From: M3007 sp043764095 | Lineage (GTDB): Bacteria > Bacteroidota > Bacteroidia > Chitinophagales > Saprospiraceae | Reading direction: 5' to 3' | Assembly (NCBI GenBank): GCA_043764095.1 | Contig: JAYUKX010000197.1 | Coordinates: 124,001-188,000, forward strand | DNA: 64,000 nucleotides | Shown: in pieces, positions 8,563 through 18,254 of the stretch | Layout: every line of letters starts with the position of its first letter | How positions within the stretch are numbered: the stretch's first letter is position 1 | Made by a program: the position numbers and the translations under genes | The notes under the pieces: generated by a model | Told to the model about the DNA's origin: nothing | Database searches by the model: none | What the model saw: only the letters and a program-made list of their open reading frames with translations

Positions 8563-10047
8563 CTATGCTTGGAAACGGTGTAAATCTAATTTTAAGGCCA
8601 GTCCCAGCATTAGCGTAAAGCCAATTAAAGACGATCCTCCAGCACTAATAAATGGCAACGGAATTCCGATAATGGGGAATAAGCCCATCGTCATACCAAT
8701 ATTGACGATAAAGTGTACAAAAAGAACGCCTGTTACACCATAAATATATAGCCTAGAAAATGGACTCCGTTGTCGCTCTGCCATGACCGTTAACCGAACT
8801 AGTAGCCATGCAAATAGGGTAATAACAGCAAAAGTACCCGCAAACCCGTGTTCTTCTCCAACGGTACAAAATATAAAATCAGTACTTTGTTCTGGTACAA
8901 ATTTCAACTTTGTCATATTGCCTTCAAATAGCCCTTTCCCTGTTAATCCACCAGATCCAATTGCCATTTTGGAGTGTAGCAGGTTATATGCTGCGCCGCG
9001 TGTATCTGTGATTTCCCACGGGCGTAACCATATTTTGATCCTTATTTGTTGGTGTGGTGCAAGGATTTTGTAGCAAGCAAAATTAGCGGTAAATACCAAT
9101 ATGCTGGATAGTGCCAATAATATACCCCAAAACTGTAATTGTGTTTGAATGACATTGTTTTTTCGCAGGTAATTGGGCAAAAAAGTGGCCACAAATAATA
9201 CTAAAGGCGCTGCTATTACCCATAAATCAATATTGGATGGTAAAACGACATTGGAGTTGTCGGCAGTAGCCATGAGCCACTTAAGCAAAGGTTGCCAATA
9301 CCATATAGAGGGCAATACAACACACCAAGCACCCCACCAAATATTAGTATATTGCTTAAATCTCATGATTAATGCCGCACTTACAAACATAAATAAATGC
9401 GCTACAACATAAGGTGGATCAAAAATAAGCCCTAATATGACCAAAAAAGCGGTTCCAAATCCAAGTACATACCAACTAGGAGCAAGCCCTTCGCGGTATA
9501 GCACCAACATAAAAGAGAAAAAAACAAGTGCCGAGCCCGTATCCTTTTGCAAAAGAATAATGAGTACAGGTAGCAAAAAGATAGAAAAGGCGGTAAGGCG
9601 GCTTTTTAGGTTTTTCATATTTGCACCCGTACTACTCAAGTAAGCAGCCATGGCCAAGCATGTACCAAATTTGCCAATTTCGCTGGGCTGAATCGTAAAA
9701 CCACCTACCGAATACCACGCAAGAGCACCATTGATTTCCCGACCTAAAAAAATAGTGCCAAACATCAGCACTAAGGAAATAAGATAAATTACAAAAGCAA
9801 AGGTGCGCCAAATGACCCAATCTACCATCATTATGACAAACATAAGTACCATGCAAGTCACAATGAAAAATAGTTGTTTGCCTTGGACTGTGCTTAATGA
9901 AATAAATGAGTATGGATCATTTGGATCGCGATTAACTGCATAGATCATCAGCCAACCGCAACTCACCAAAGCGATAAAAAGACTTAGTGCCTGGCGGTCT
10001 ATGTCCTTGATCTGAATGGTGGAGGATGCATTTTTGGAAATGCTCAT
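8563..10047 (-). CDS. rodA: Rod shape-determining protein RodA (SEDS family)
   Basis: This is a polytopic SEDS peptidoglycan glycosyltransferase for cell elongation. SEDS hallmarks are the GRLxxxxxWxQPSEIxKF-like segment (SVGGFTIQPSEIGKFG), FIFCTVGEEHGFAG and the C-terminal PFISAGGSS. It has 494 residues, somewhat longer than the usual 370-430. The extra residues lie in the middle (around 240-300), where the sequence has additional hydrophobic segments. Start codon and upstream SPOR stop overlap (ATGA), so translation is likely coupled. The SPOR neighbour fits a cell-wall unit. Confidence 0.95.
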   Translation of the reverse strand: MSISKNASSTIQIKDIDRQALSLFIALVSCGWLMIYAVNRDPNDPYSFISLSTVQGKQLFFIVTCMVLMFVIMMVDWVIWRTFAFVIYLISLVLMFGTIFLGREINGALAWYSVGGFTIQPSEIGKFGTCLAMAAYLSSTGANMKNLKSRLTAFSIFLLPVLIILLQKDTGSALVFFSFMLVLYREGLAPSWYVLGFGTAFLVILGLIFDPPYVVAHLFMFVSAALIMRFKQYTNIWWGAWCVVLPSIWYWQPLLKWLMATADNSNVVLPSNIDLWVIAAPLVLFVATFLPNYLRKNNVIQTQLQFWGILLALSSILVFTANFACYKILAPHQQIRIKIWLRPWEITDTRGAAYNLLHSKMAIGSGGLTGKGLFEGNMTKLKFVPEQSTDFIFCTVGEEHGFAGTFAVITLFAWLLVRLTVMAERQRSPFSRLYIYGVTGVLFVHFIVNIGMTMGLFPIIGIPLPFISAGGSSLIGFTLMLGLALKLDLHRFQA

Positions 10048-10451
10048 TGCTTACTCAAAAAATCGCGTGGATGAATATTAGATTCTTTCGCTGGATATGC
10101 GTTGGGATAGAAATCTTTTAAAATAGAGACCAAACCGAGTGCCTCTGTGCGGGTACGGCAAGCCCCAACTCGTAACTTGTAATAAGGCTTTTCGTTGATC
10201 CAATCAACATATTGATCTGGAAACTCTAATGCAACTTTAGCCCTTGCTGCCTCTACCTGTTGTCGGTCGGTGGTAGAGAGTACTTGTACACGCCAGCCCT
10301 CTATTTTCTGGTTTTTTTGGTTAGAAGTAGTCCATATACTCATTATATCGGCTACTTTAGGGCCTTCATTGATCTGTATCTCTTGTGCAAATACATTGCA
10401 AAAGGTACAAAAGAGCAGGCAAACAGCAGTAAAAAATCGGTAAAAGGGCAT
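10044..10451 (-). CDS. SPOR domain protein, secreted
   Basis: This 135-residue protein has a signal peptide (FFTAVCLLFCTFCNVFAQ, cleavage after Ala-Gln region) and one SPOR domain at residues 50-125 (WRVQVLSTTDRQQVEAARAK, then YYKLRVGACRTRTEALGLV). SPOR domains bind denuded glycan strands of peptidoglycan. Its 3' end overlaps the rodA start by 4 bp. Together they suggest a periplasmic partner of the elongation machinery; this is inferred from context. Confidence 0.9.
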   Translation of the reverse strand: MPFYRFFTAVCLLFCTFCNVFAQEIQINEGPKVADIMSIWTTSNQKNQKIEGWRVQVLSTTDRQQVEAARAKVALEFPDQYVDWINEKPYYKLRVGACRTRTEALGLVSILKDFYPNAYPAKESNIHPRDFLSKQ

Positions 10452-10471
10452 ATTAATGGGCTAAAAGTAAA

Positions 10472-11122
10472 TTATTTCAACAAATCTAATCCTGCGGAAC
10501 TTCCAATGCGATCTGCTCCGGCCTTAATAAGGGCTACTGCTTGTGCATGGGTTTTTATACCGCCCGAAGCCTTGATTTTCAAAGATGGATCTGCAATTTT
10601 TTTCAACAACGCTACCATTTCTGGTGTCGCATCAAAGCCGTGCATACCTGTTCCTGTTTTTAGGAATTTCACCCTTGATTTAATGGCTTGGTCAGCGATG
10701 CGCTGGATTTCCTCCGTGGTTAAAAGCCCCATTTCCAATATCAGTTTCAGCCATTTTCCACGCATATTGGTAGCCAAAGCCATTCCTTCGATATCATTTT
10801 CGACGTGGTTCCAGTTATTGCTTTTTATAGCGGCAATATTGACTACACCATCTATTTCATCGGCACCTTCATCAATTGCACGTTTAATTTCTTCCGTTTT
10901 TGCAGCTAATGCAGAGTATCCCATTGGGAAACCTACTACAGTTGCTACTTTTATTTTGCCATCATCACCGACAATACGTTTGGCTTCACGGACAAATAAT
11001 GGCGGCACGCAAACACCTGCAAAGTGATGCTCTACAGCAACTTCACAAAGTTTTCTCACATCAGAGATGGAGGTATCTGCTCTTAATATGGTGTATTCTA
11101 AATATTGTTGAATTTGCTCCAC
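10472..11122 (-). CDS. deoC: Deoxyribose-phosphate aldolase
   Basis: DeoC cleaves 2-deoxyribose-5-phosphate to glyceraldehyde-3-phosphate and acetaldehyde in nucleoside salvage. It has 216 residues, typical of the short bacterial form. The Schiff-base Lys is in RVKFLKTGTGM, the proton relay Asp in GADEIDGVVNI, and the second Lys in LKIKASGGIKTH. The start MEQIQQYLEYTILRAD is family-like. It is 20 bp upstream of the SPOR gene on the same strand, so deoC-SPOR-rodA-trpR-like may be one transcript. Confidence 0.96.
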   Translation of the reverse strand: MEQIQQYLEYTILRADTSISDVRKLCEVAVEHHFAGVCVPPLFVREAKRIVGDDGKIKVATVVGFPMGYSALAAKTEEIKRAIDEGADEIDGVVNIAAIKSNNWNHVENDIEGMALATNMRGKWLKLILEMGLLTTEEIQRIADQAIKSRVKFLKTGTGMHGFDATPEMVALLKKIADPSLKIKASGGIKTHAQAVALIKAGADRIGSSAGLDLLK

Positions 11123-11149
11123 GTAAATCTATTCAATTGTTTTGAAATG

Positions 11150-11157
11150 CAAAGGTA
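11150..11157 (-). promoter_or_regulatory. Possible -7 box upstream of deoC
   Basis: The minus strand reads TACCTTTG, an exact TAnnTTTG box, 28 bp before the deoC start. The upstream element is only TTC at about 22 bp. Confidence 0.45.
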
Positions 11158-11282
11158 ATCATGTTGTTCGATATTTCTGAACTAGGCGGTAATTGTTTTT
11201 AAAATGACGAAGATTTACTGAAAATATACATACTCATTTTGTTTTGCGGTATGTTCTATATCTTAGGTTAACCCTCGTCGGC

Positions 11283-12692
11283 CTATTTCCCATTTATCTG
11301 CTGCAAAAACCATTCCCTTTCTTGTTCTTGGATCGGATTTGTTTCCATTACTGCTTTTCTAAACTTCTCTACCTGTGGTTTGGAGTAGGTATTAAGGTGT
11401 AATAATTTTTTCATCAGCATGATGATGTTCTTAAATACATTTTTGTAACTTTGGCTCATTACCTCTTTTCGTTGGAGGTAAGAGCGAATAGCCTCAATAA
11501 GCGATTCTAATGCATCATATTCGCCTGTTTTGTAGTAAATTTTGAGCAACATTATTTTTGCAACTACATTCATCAGCATGTCATCGTATTCAAATTCTCT
11601 CAAAAGTATTTGTGCTTTATCGTAGTCGCTTCGTTCATAATAAAGGCGAGATAAGTTAAACTGAACGGTACTATGGCGGTGTTTGTCCTCCAAACGGCTG
11701 CTAAATTTTTCAATAAAACTTTCAGCCCATTCGTAATTTTTTGTTTTTATTGCCGAATATACTGTGTTTGTAAAGATAAACTTGGACACTGTATCCTGTT
11801 CATCTACTAATACCTCTAAATCAAACCCTTTTTTGTAGAGATCAAAAGCCTTAGAAAAGAAAATTTCCTGGCCGATATTGATCCTGCTGACACAGTAGTT
11901 AATAGACAATAAGTATAGTTCCCTTAGTTCTGCTTTCGGAAAGGACGCACTATGCTCATTTAATATACGCGTTAGGTTTTCGAAATGGGCGGGTTCGTTC
12001 CTATCCGTAATAGCACGATAGCCATAATAATAAACAGCAACCCCTACTTCATCGAGCATACTTTTTTCCTCTGCCATTTTTAGCATGGGTTCCAGAAGAC
12101 CAATATCGTATGTTGCTTTTTTATCTATGGCTTGGTGCGAAAGCATACGGCATGCAATTCGAAGTTTGTTGGCCACAAAAGCCATGTCTAATTCATTGGA
12201 TACCAATTGTAGGTTCATATCACCTACCGATTTTGCCGCTGCTGAGTAGAAATATTGCTCCTGCTCTACATTAAATTTGTCAAAATGGTATTCGCTATTT
12301 CTAAAAGGAGTTTCTGTGAGTTTTCTCTTAGCCGTTTCTAAGGCTTGGCGGTATGGTTTATCTAAATGCCTCCGACGATAAATACTGGCCAGTGAAAGTA
12401 CGGGGCGAACGGGTTCTTTTTTGTACTCTTTAAAAACCAAATAATCTTCAATCGCTTTAAGCAGGAAATACATCACTTGTCTTAAAAAGGCATCATCGAA
12501 AGGCTCTTTGGGGAAAATGGCCTTCCAAATTACTTCTTTATCCGGCAGATTTTTACTTTTTACCAAGAAGTCAAATAAATCAACCGCATCTTCGCGGTGA
12601 TTATGCGCCGGAGAGTTCAGCCATTTATTGAGTTCTCGTATCTCTTTGTCGTTTAAAGATAGGATAACCTCACTCAAAACACTTTTTTGCAT
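11283..12692 (-). CDS. Helical repeat protein of unknown function
   Basis: This 469-residue protein has no signal peptide or membrane segment. Predicted composition is almost all alpha-helical, with TPR-like pairs in the C-terminal half, such as FNLSRLYYERSDYDKAQILLREF followed after 15 residues by IMLLKIYYKTGEYDALESLIE (written here in pieces of the sequence). The N-terminus (LSLNDKEIRELNKWLNSPAHN) is distinctive and recurs, to my knowledge, in uncharacterised Saprospiria proteins. It is likely a cytoplasmic scaffold; no function is assigned. It is monocistronic with its own promoter-like box. Confidence 0.7.
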   Translation of the reverse strand: MQKSVLSEVILSLNDKEIRELNKWLNSPAHNHREDAVDLFDFLVKSKNLPDKEVIWKAIFPKEPFDDAFLRQVMYFLLKAIEDYLVFKEYKKEPVRPVLSLASIYRRRHLDKPYRQALETAKRKLTETPFRNSEYHFDKFNVEQEQYFYSAAAKSVGDMNLQLVSNELDMAFVANKLRIACRMLSHQAIDKKATYDIGLLEPMLKMAEEKSMLDEVGVAVYYYGYRAITDRNEPAHFENLTRILNEHSASFPKAELRELYLLSINYCVSRINIGQEIFFSKAFDLYKKGFDLEVLVDEQDTVSKFIFTNTVYSAIKTKNYEWAESFIEKFSSRLEDKHRHSTVQFNLSRLYYERSDYDKAQILLREFEYDDMLMNVVAKIMLLKIYYKTGEYDALESLIEAIRSYLQRKEVMSQSYKNVFKNIIMLMKKLLHLNTYSKPQVEKFRKAVMETNPIQEQEREWFLQQINGK

Positions 12693-12718
12693 AATTTAGA
12701 TTTATTTTTTCCGAGGTG

Positions 12719-12751
12719 CAAAGATAATTCTATTCAACAAATTATTGCCAA
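12719..12751 (-). promoter_or_regulatory. Candidate promoter for the helical repeat protein
   Basis: On the minus strand a TTGG box (ending at 12751) and an exact TATCTTTG box (12726-12719) are 22 bp apart, slightly longer than usual. The box is 27 bp before the start codon. Confidence 0.5.
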
Positions 12752-12797
12752 GTACCCAACCTTTAAACGTTATTATTCGTCAAATAAGTATATTTTT

Positions 12798-12828
12798 TTG
12801 CGAAAATTAACAATATTTATTAATTTTG
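12798..12828 (+). promoter_or_regulatory. Bacteroidota promoter for the 962-aa secreted protein
   Basis: TTG (12798-12800), 20-bp spacer, then TAATTTTG (12821-12828) match the consensus fully. Transcription would start near 12835, downstream of the most upstream in-frame start (12826). This supports ATG 12952 as the real start and leaves a leader of about 115 nt. Confidence 0.7.
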
Positions 12829-12951
12829 TCTCCTTTCTTTTCAAAATCTGCAACAAATTTATTTCAACAAATGACAAAAATTGCCTTTCAGTGCCAAAAA
12901 GTCTTGCCGCACTTTTGTATCGTCAAAGAAAACTTATTTATCCATTATCTC

Positions 12952-15840
12952 ATGTCAAAGTATATTTTATCATTTGCTTTTTTACTCTCTGCCCATCTGT
13001 TGATCGGACAGGGTTGGGAGCGTATTTACTCTGGTGGAGGACAAGATGAAGCATTTGATGTGGAAATCACACCAGATGGAGGTTATATTTTGGCGGGTTT
13101 CTACAACGGCAACAATCTGAACCTGATTAAAGTAGATGTAGATGGCTTTTTACAATGGAATAAGATCAATATCGTTTCGCCTCCGGCACAGGCACTCGCA
13201 ATAGAAGTAGCTCCGGACACGAGTTATTATATTACAGGATGGCAAGGAATAGGAACAGGAAGAAATGGGATGCTTGTCAAGACCGATTTTAGTGGTAATT
13301 TAATTTGGAATAAATCATTAGGGGTAAATGGCATAGACGAATTTAATGATCTTGCTTTATTATCGGATGGTTCTGTTGTTTTAGTGGGTTACAGCGACAG
13401 TCCAGAACAAATGAGGGTTGTAAAAACGGCTGCTGATGGTACATTGATTTGGGCTAAAATTTTTGGTCTCCCAGATTTTGAAGAGAAAGGTAGCGATGTT
13501 GTAATCGCTGAAAATGGCGATATTGTAGTGGCGGGTTTTCGACGTAAGATTCCGAACCAAAAAGATATTTATGTTGTCCGAATAGATCAGAATACAGGTG
13601 ATTTGATTTGGGAGCAAGTTTATGCGATTAGCCCGATTGCAGAAGAGGAGAGTACCGGTATTACTTTAGGCGGAAATGGTAGTTTTATTCTTGCAGGTTA
13701 TGCTATTTTACCAGGAAGCACACAGAGTTCTCGTGGTTTGGTAATGAAAATATCTGGTACTGGTGATCCTGTGCCGCTTTGGACACAAACACAAGACTTT
13801 GTAGGTAAAGCGTCCGTTTTAAATGATATTGAATCTGATGGTAAAGGTGGTTATGTTGTGACTGGCCGCACACCAGAAATAGCAGATGTAGAATCTAGTA
13901 CTTATATTGCGCGTTTGGATGATATGGGAGTATTGGTGTGGGAAAATTCTGCTAAAAAATCAGGCTTAACAGAAGGTCATGGTGTCAGCCGAGCCTCCAA
14001 TGGTGGTTTTGTTGCCGTAGGTTATGCCTCCACTTCTACCAGCCCCTTGCAAGCACCTCGCTATGCTTATATGGTACGGACAGACGCGGATGGCAATTTG
14101 TTTACCAATTATATATCAGGCAATATTTTTAATGACCTTAATAATGACTGCGAACTTCAGTCTAATGAAGCGCCGCTAAAGAATTGGTTGATTAAGGTTT
14201 CTAGCCCCGATTTTACCCGTTATACAGCCACACAGCCGAATGGAGACTATTTTTTAATGGTGGACAGCGGCATTTACGATATAAAAGTCTATCCACCCAA
14301 TGGCTATTGGTCTCCTTGTCAAAGCAGTATTACAGTACCTGTTTTGGGCTTTTATGACACTATTAGAACTGATATAGGTATCAGGAGAGATCAAATTTGT
14401 CCTTACAACGAAGTAGATATTCAAACGCCTATCTTACGTCGTTGTACCAATAATACCTATACCGTACGCTATTGTAACTCTGGAACAAGTGCCTCCCAAA
14501 ACACCAAAGTAGTTGTCGTAAAGTCTCCTGATTTTGCGATTATTTCGGCTTCTAAGCCTTACATCACCCAAGGCGATTCCTTGCTATTTGATATTGGTCT
14601 GGTATTGGCAGGCAATTGTGGTGATTTTACAATTGATGCCTTTTTGGATTGTGATGTAGCACTTACTTCTGCTCATTGTATGCGTGCTTCCATTACTCCT
14701 GATACTTTTTGCGGTGTAACTGGCTGGGATGGTGCTATTATTGAGGCCAGTGCTAAATGCAAAGATGGTCGTGTCAAACTTTCTTTGACCAATAGAGGAA
14801 CAGGTGTAAATGGTAATGAGTTAGGGTATGTTATCATCGAAGAACTGATTGTATTGAGGGTTATTCCACCTAATAATGAAATTGGAATCATAGATTCCCT
14901 ATTCCCAGGTGAGGATACACTGGTTTATGATATTGCCGCCACTGGTAAAACATACCGCATCATAGCAGAGCAAACCAACGGTTATCCTGGCATGAGTATT
15001 CCAACTGCTGCCATAGAAGGATGCAAAACCGATACAATGATAACGAATACATCAACGGGTTTTTACACGGTATTCCCCGAAGATGACGCAGAGCCATTTG
15101 TGGCTTCTGATTGCCAAGAAACTTATGAAACCGATTTTAATCCTGATTTTTTAAAGAGAGGCCATCCCAAGGGTTACAAAGATCCACACTATATCAAACC
15201 CCAAACTGATATAGATTATTTAATCCGATTCCAAAACACCGGTACAGATTCTGTTCACCAAGTATTCGTCAGGGACACCTTATCTCCTTGGCTAGATCCC
15301 GCGTCCGTGAGGCCGGGCACCGCGAGCCACCCTTACACTTATTCGGTGTATGGTGACGGAATTGTTCAGTTCACTTTAACGAACATTAATCTAGGTCCGA
15401 CCGGTAGCAGCAATAGTGAAGGGTATGTCAAGTTCCGTGTTTCCCAAAAACCGAACGTGCCATGCGGTTCCGAAATACTAAACACCGCTGCTATCGGATT
15501 CGATTTTAACGAATCTATTTTAACCAATGAAACCTTCCACACTGTCTGTGATTCCTTTTTGGAGGTATCTGTACAGTCGAAAGAAATTTACTTCCCAGGT
15601 GCTGATCTGCGGGTCTATCCCAATCCATTCGTGGAAAGCACCACTTTTGAGGTAACAGGCGTTTTAGCAAATTCCTATCTATTGGAGATAGTAGATGCTC
15701 AAGGTCGCTTGGTTTTTAATCGCATACACACCAATGCCACATTCCAATTGTACAGAGACCAATTACCAGCCGGATTACTTTTCTATCGGCTTGCTGCCGA
15801 TGGTAAGCCAATTGCCGCCGGGAAATTACTCGTACATTAA
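12952..15840 (+). CDS. Large secreted T9SS (type A) cargo with propeller-like repeats
   Basis: Starting at ATG 12952 gives a signal peptide (MSKYILSFAFLLSAHLLIGQ); the frame also opens at 12826 but that is at the promoter. Residues 20-400 contain repeats of about 50 residues with the pattern DGGYILAGF...VKVDxDG-x-W, as in beta-propeller surface proteins. A single prealbumin-like segment (GNIFNDLNNDCELQ) follows, then a DUF11/DUF7619-like Ig region (DIDYLIRFQNTGTDSVHQVF). The end is a type A T9SS sorting domain (VYPNPFVESTTFEV...). It is probably exported to the surface. No enzymatic domain is seen. Confidence 0.85.
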   Translation: MSKYILSFAFLLSAHLLIGQGWERIYSGGGQDEAFDVEITPDGGYILAGFYNGNNLNLIKVDVDGFLQWNKINIVSPPAQALAIEVAPDTSYYITGWQGIGTGRNGMLVKTDFSGNLIWNKSLGVNGIDEFNDLALLSDGSVVLVGYSDSPEQMRVVKTAADGTLIWAKIFGLPDFEEKGSDVVIAENGDIVVAGFRRKIPNQKDIYVVRIDQNTGDLIWEQVYAISPIAEEESTGITLGGNGSFILAGYAILPGSTQSSRGLVMKISGTGDPVPLWTQTQDFVGKASVLNDIESDGKGGYVVTGRTPEIADVESSTYIARLDDMGVLVWENSAKKSGLTEGHGVSRASNGGFVAVGYASTSTSPLQAPRYAYMVRTDADGNLFTNYISGNIFNDLNNDCELQSNEAPLKNWLIKVSSPDFTRYTATQPNGDYFLMVDSGIYDIKVYPPNGYWSPCQSSITVPVLGFYDTIRTDIGIRRDQICPYNEVDIQTPILRRCTNNTYTVRYCNSGTSASQNTKVVVVKSPDFAIISASKPYITQGDSLLFDIGLVLAGNCGDFTIDAFLDCDVALTSAHCMRASITPDTFCGVTGWDGAIIEASAKCKDGRVKLSLTNRGTGVNGNELGYVIIEELIVLRVIPPNNEIGIIDSLFPGEDTLVYDIAATGKTYRIIAEQTNGYPGMSIPTAAIEGCKTDTMITNTSTGFYTVFPEDDAEPFVASDCQETYETDFNPDFLKRGHPKGYKDPHYIKPQTDIDYLIRFQNTGTDSVHQVFVRDTLSPWLDPASVRPGTASHPYTYSVYGDGIVQFTLTNINLGPTGSSNSEGYVKFRVSQKPNVPCGSEILNTAAIGFDFNESILTNETFHTVCDSFLEVSVQSKEIYFPGADLRVYPNPFVESTTFEVTGVLANSYLLEIVDAQGRLVFNRIHTNATFQLYRDQLPAGLLFYRLAADGKPIAAGKLLVH

Positions 15841-15851
15841 ACCCATACGCC

Positions 15852-16168
15852 GATTTTTTTAATCCATTGATACAGATCAAAAACCGATTTTTTTTAATCT
15901 GTATTGCTCAAAACTGATTGTATTTTTTTAATCCATTGATACAGATCAAAAACCGATTTTTTTAATTTGTATTGCTCAAAATTGATTGTCTTTTTTTAAT
16001 CCATTGATACAGATCAAAAACCGATTTTTTTTAATCTGTATTGCTCAAAACTGATTGTCTTTTTTTTAATCCCGCCTCCAGTTCAAAAACTAGTTATTTT
16101 TGTTTAATCCCATGCACAATATCAACAACTGATTTCTTTTAATCCGCATGACCAAAACTGATTGTTTG
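15852..16168 (+). repeat. Degenerate minisatellite, about 34-bp half-units (68-69 bp units)
   Basis: Three near-identical units of 68-69 bp (CCATTGATAC recurs at 15864, 15933 and 16001) are each made of two diverged halves. Each half has a poly-T run, then AATC, then about 8 variable bases, then TCAAAAAC-YGATT. Further decayed half-units continue to about 16168 (TTCAAAAACTAGTT, ATCAACAACTGATT, ACCAAAACTGATT). It directly follows the stop codon of the T9SS gene. The units are not separated by unique spacers, so this is not a CRISPR array. Confidence 0.85.
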
Positions 16169-16255
16169 ATCCAAAGCCTTCTCTCTACATTGAGAGCGGC
16201 CATCCCACTTATTTTTTAGCCTAACTTTGAAAAACAAATTACACCATTTTGATAG

Positions 16256-16286
16256 GCCATCCCACTTAGTTGCGGGATGGCTTTTT
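16256..16286 (+). terminator. Intrinsic terminator between convergent genes
   Basis: GCCATCCC (16256-16263) pairs with GGGATGGC (16274-16281) around a 10-base loop and is followed by TTTTT. The left part, GGCCATCCCACTTA, also occurs at 16198, 57 bp upstream, without a partner arm. This looks like a duplicated and partly lost terminator. Confidence 0.75.
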
Positions 16287-16314
16287 CAGTTTTTCTAGTA
16301 TACGTTTCTTCTGA

Positions 16315-18168
16315 CTATTGTTCCCAAGAATTATTGCTATAATCAATATCTGCTAAGCGTTTTGTCGGGTCAATTTCAACTTTTGCTACCTTTTTCATTT
16401 TTTCTGGTATTTCAAATGAAAACTCCATATCAACCCAACGGTGATCAGGCAAAACGGTTCGTTCCATATTGTTTTCTGCCGGTTTTGCACCCCGCATAGA
16501 TTCCAACGGGATATAAAATAGTTCTTTGTCACCATTGTTGTACGTCACAACAATATCCAAAGGCATTGCAAAAATATCTGATTGTGTGATGGTCACTTTT
16601 GTTGTTTTGCGGTCTTCTTTTTCAACCGATTTTACGGCATAATCAATCGTATTTGTGGTATTTACCCAGTCCTCTTTGTACCAATCTAATTCGAGACCAC
16701 TTTCTTTTTCAAAAATTCGAATCAAATCATTCGTATTGGGGTGTTTAAATTTCCAAGTATTGAAATACCGTAACATACTCTTATCGAAGGATGGTTTTCC
16801 AATAATATACTCCATTTGGGTCAAAAACACGCATCCTTTTACATAAACGGCCAAAGAATAGCCGTAATTGGTTTTAAAGTGATCTCCGTGTACGGTAAGC
16901 GGTTCTTCTTTGCCGCTGGTAGCCAAGGCTGTATAACCTTTTAAATTACCTTCCCAGTATTGTTCTTCCGCTTTTTTGTTGCCCATTAATCCTTCGCGTG
17001 CTAGTTCGTTTTCAACATAAGATTCTGCCCAGGAGGTAAAACCTTCATCCATCCAACCATAAAGCGACTCATTGGTGCCCAATATCATTTGATACCAGGA
17101 GTGGAGTTGTTCGTGAACGGCCACCCCCACAAGGCTGTTGAGGGATCTGTTGCCAGTAATAAGCGTAGCCATGGGGTACTCCATACCGCCATCACCACCT
17201 TGGATAAAAGCGTATTCTTTATAGGGATATTTACCACATTTGTTGTTCATGTGTGTGCGCGCACGACTCATTATTGCAGGGAGTTTGAGCCATTGGTCTT
17301 CGTACGGTTTTCCGGAAAGCCAGAAAAAGCGCATCGTGCTACCATCCTCAGCTTTGATAGCGGCTTGTTTATACTCGGTGTCGGCAGCCCACACAAAATC
17401 ATGAACATTGGGTGCTAAAAAATGATAATGGAGCAAATTGCCTGCTGGTTGTTGGGCAGTAGAACCAGCAGATTCATAACCATAACCAATTTCTTGTGGG
17501 TTTTGTAGGTAGCCTCCCGCTGCTACCACGTATTTTTTGTCGATATGAATCGTCACATCAAAATCGCCCCAAACACCGTAAAATTCACGTGCAACATAAG
17601 GATTTGAATGCCAGCCCTGGTAATCGTATTCGCACATTTTAGGATACCATTGTGCCATAGAATAATCAACACCTTCCTTATTATCGCGCCCCGAGCGGCG
17701 AATTTGGATGGGCACTTGTGCATCCCATACCATATCGAATCGAACAGTTTTGCCGGGTAATATGGCATTAGGTAAGGTAACTTCCAAAATCGTTTCGTTG
17801 GTCTCAAAAGAGCATTTAGCGCCTTCCATCGTCAACGTCTTTACGTTGATATAGCCTTGCTCATCAGGTTTTAATTTGGCAATACGATCGGCTACCCTGG
17901 CATCTGCATCTGCTATGGTGCGCGAACGCACATCCATCATACTTCCTGGCTGGAACGCATTAAAATACAAATGATAAAATACTTTGTCTAAGGTATCGGG
18001 GCTGTTATTGGTGTATTCCAACTGCATGGAGCCTTGGTACTGGTGCGCTTTGGCATCCATATTGATGTCCATCACATATTTGACGCGCTGTTGCCAACGG
18101 TCGGGTTGTGCCGTTACTGTTGCTGATAAAAGCAATCCGAAAAGGGCAAAAAAGAGTATTCTTTCCAT
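16315..18168 (-). CDS. M1 family metallopeptidase
   Basis: This is a zinc aminopeptidase of the M1 clan. The zinc site is HEQLH at residues 352-356 with the third ligand Glu at 375, exactly the HExxH-x18-E spacing, and the exopeptidase loop is GGDGGMEYP just before it. An N-terminal M1 saddle domain (VKYVMDINMDAKAHQYQGSM) is present. ATG at 18168 gives a signal peptide (MERILFFALFGLLLSATVTAQ), so the protein is exported. No T9SS tail is seen, suggesting a periplasmic or outer-membrane-associated location. It is divergent from yidD. Confidence 0.93.
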   Translation of the reverse strand: MERILFFALFGLLLSATVTAQPDRWQQRVKYVMDINMDAKAHQYQGSMQLEYTNNSPDTLDKVFYHLYFNAFQPGSMMDVRSRTIADADARVADRIAKLKPDEQGYINVKTLTMEGAKCSFETNETILEVTLPNAILPGKTVRFDMVWDAQVPIQIRRSGRDNKEGVDYSMAQWYPKMCEYDYQGWHSNPYVAREFYGVWGDFDVTIHIDKKYVVAAGGYLQNPQEIGYGYESAGSTAQQPAGNLLHYHFLAPNVHDFVWAADTEYKQAAIKAEDGSTMRFFWLSGKPYEDQWLKLPAIMSRARTHMNNKCGKYPYKEYAFIQGGDGGMEYPMATLITGNRSLNSLVGVAVHEQLHSWYQMILGTNESLYGWMDEGFTSWAESYVENELAREGLMGNKKAEEQYWEGNLKGYTALATSGKEEPLTVHGDHFKTNYGYSLAVYVKGCVFLTQMEYIIGKPSFDKSMLRYFNTWKFKHPNTNDLIRIFEKESGLELDWYKEDWVNTTNTIDYAVKSVEKEDRKTTKVTITQSDIFAMPLDIVVTYNNGDKELFYIPLESMRGAKPAENNMERTVLPDHRWVDMEFSFEIPEKMKKVAKVEIDPTKRLADIDYSNNSWEQ

Positions 18169-18254
18169 AATTAAAAAAATTTGCCGCAATGTTACGATAA
18201 AGATCAACAGTACTTATGAAAATATGCTTTAAAACCCTTAATTTTGCTCCGATT

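Noticed and set aside
12687..13049. Open frame overlapping the start of the 12952 gene
   Set aside because: It is in another frame, crosses the promoter and has no recognisable domain; it is a shadow.
15852..16168. Resemblance to a CRISPR array
   Set aside because: The repeats are contiguous and the would-be spacers are themselves repeat copies; there are no cas genes.
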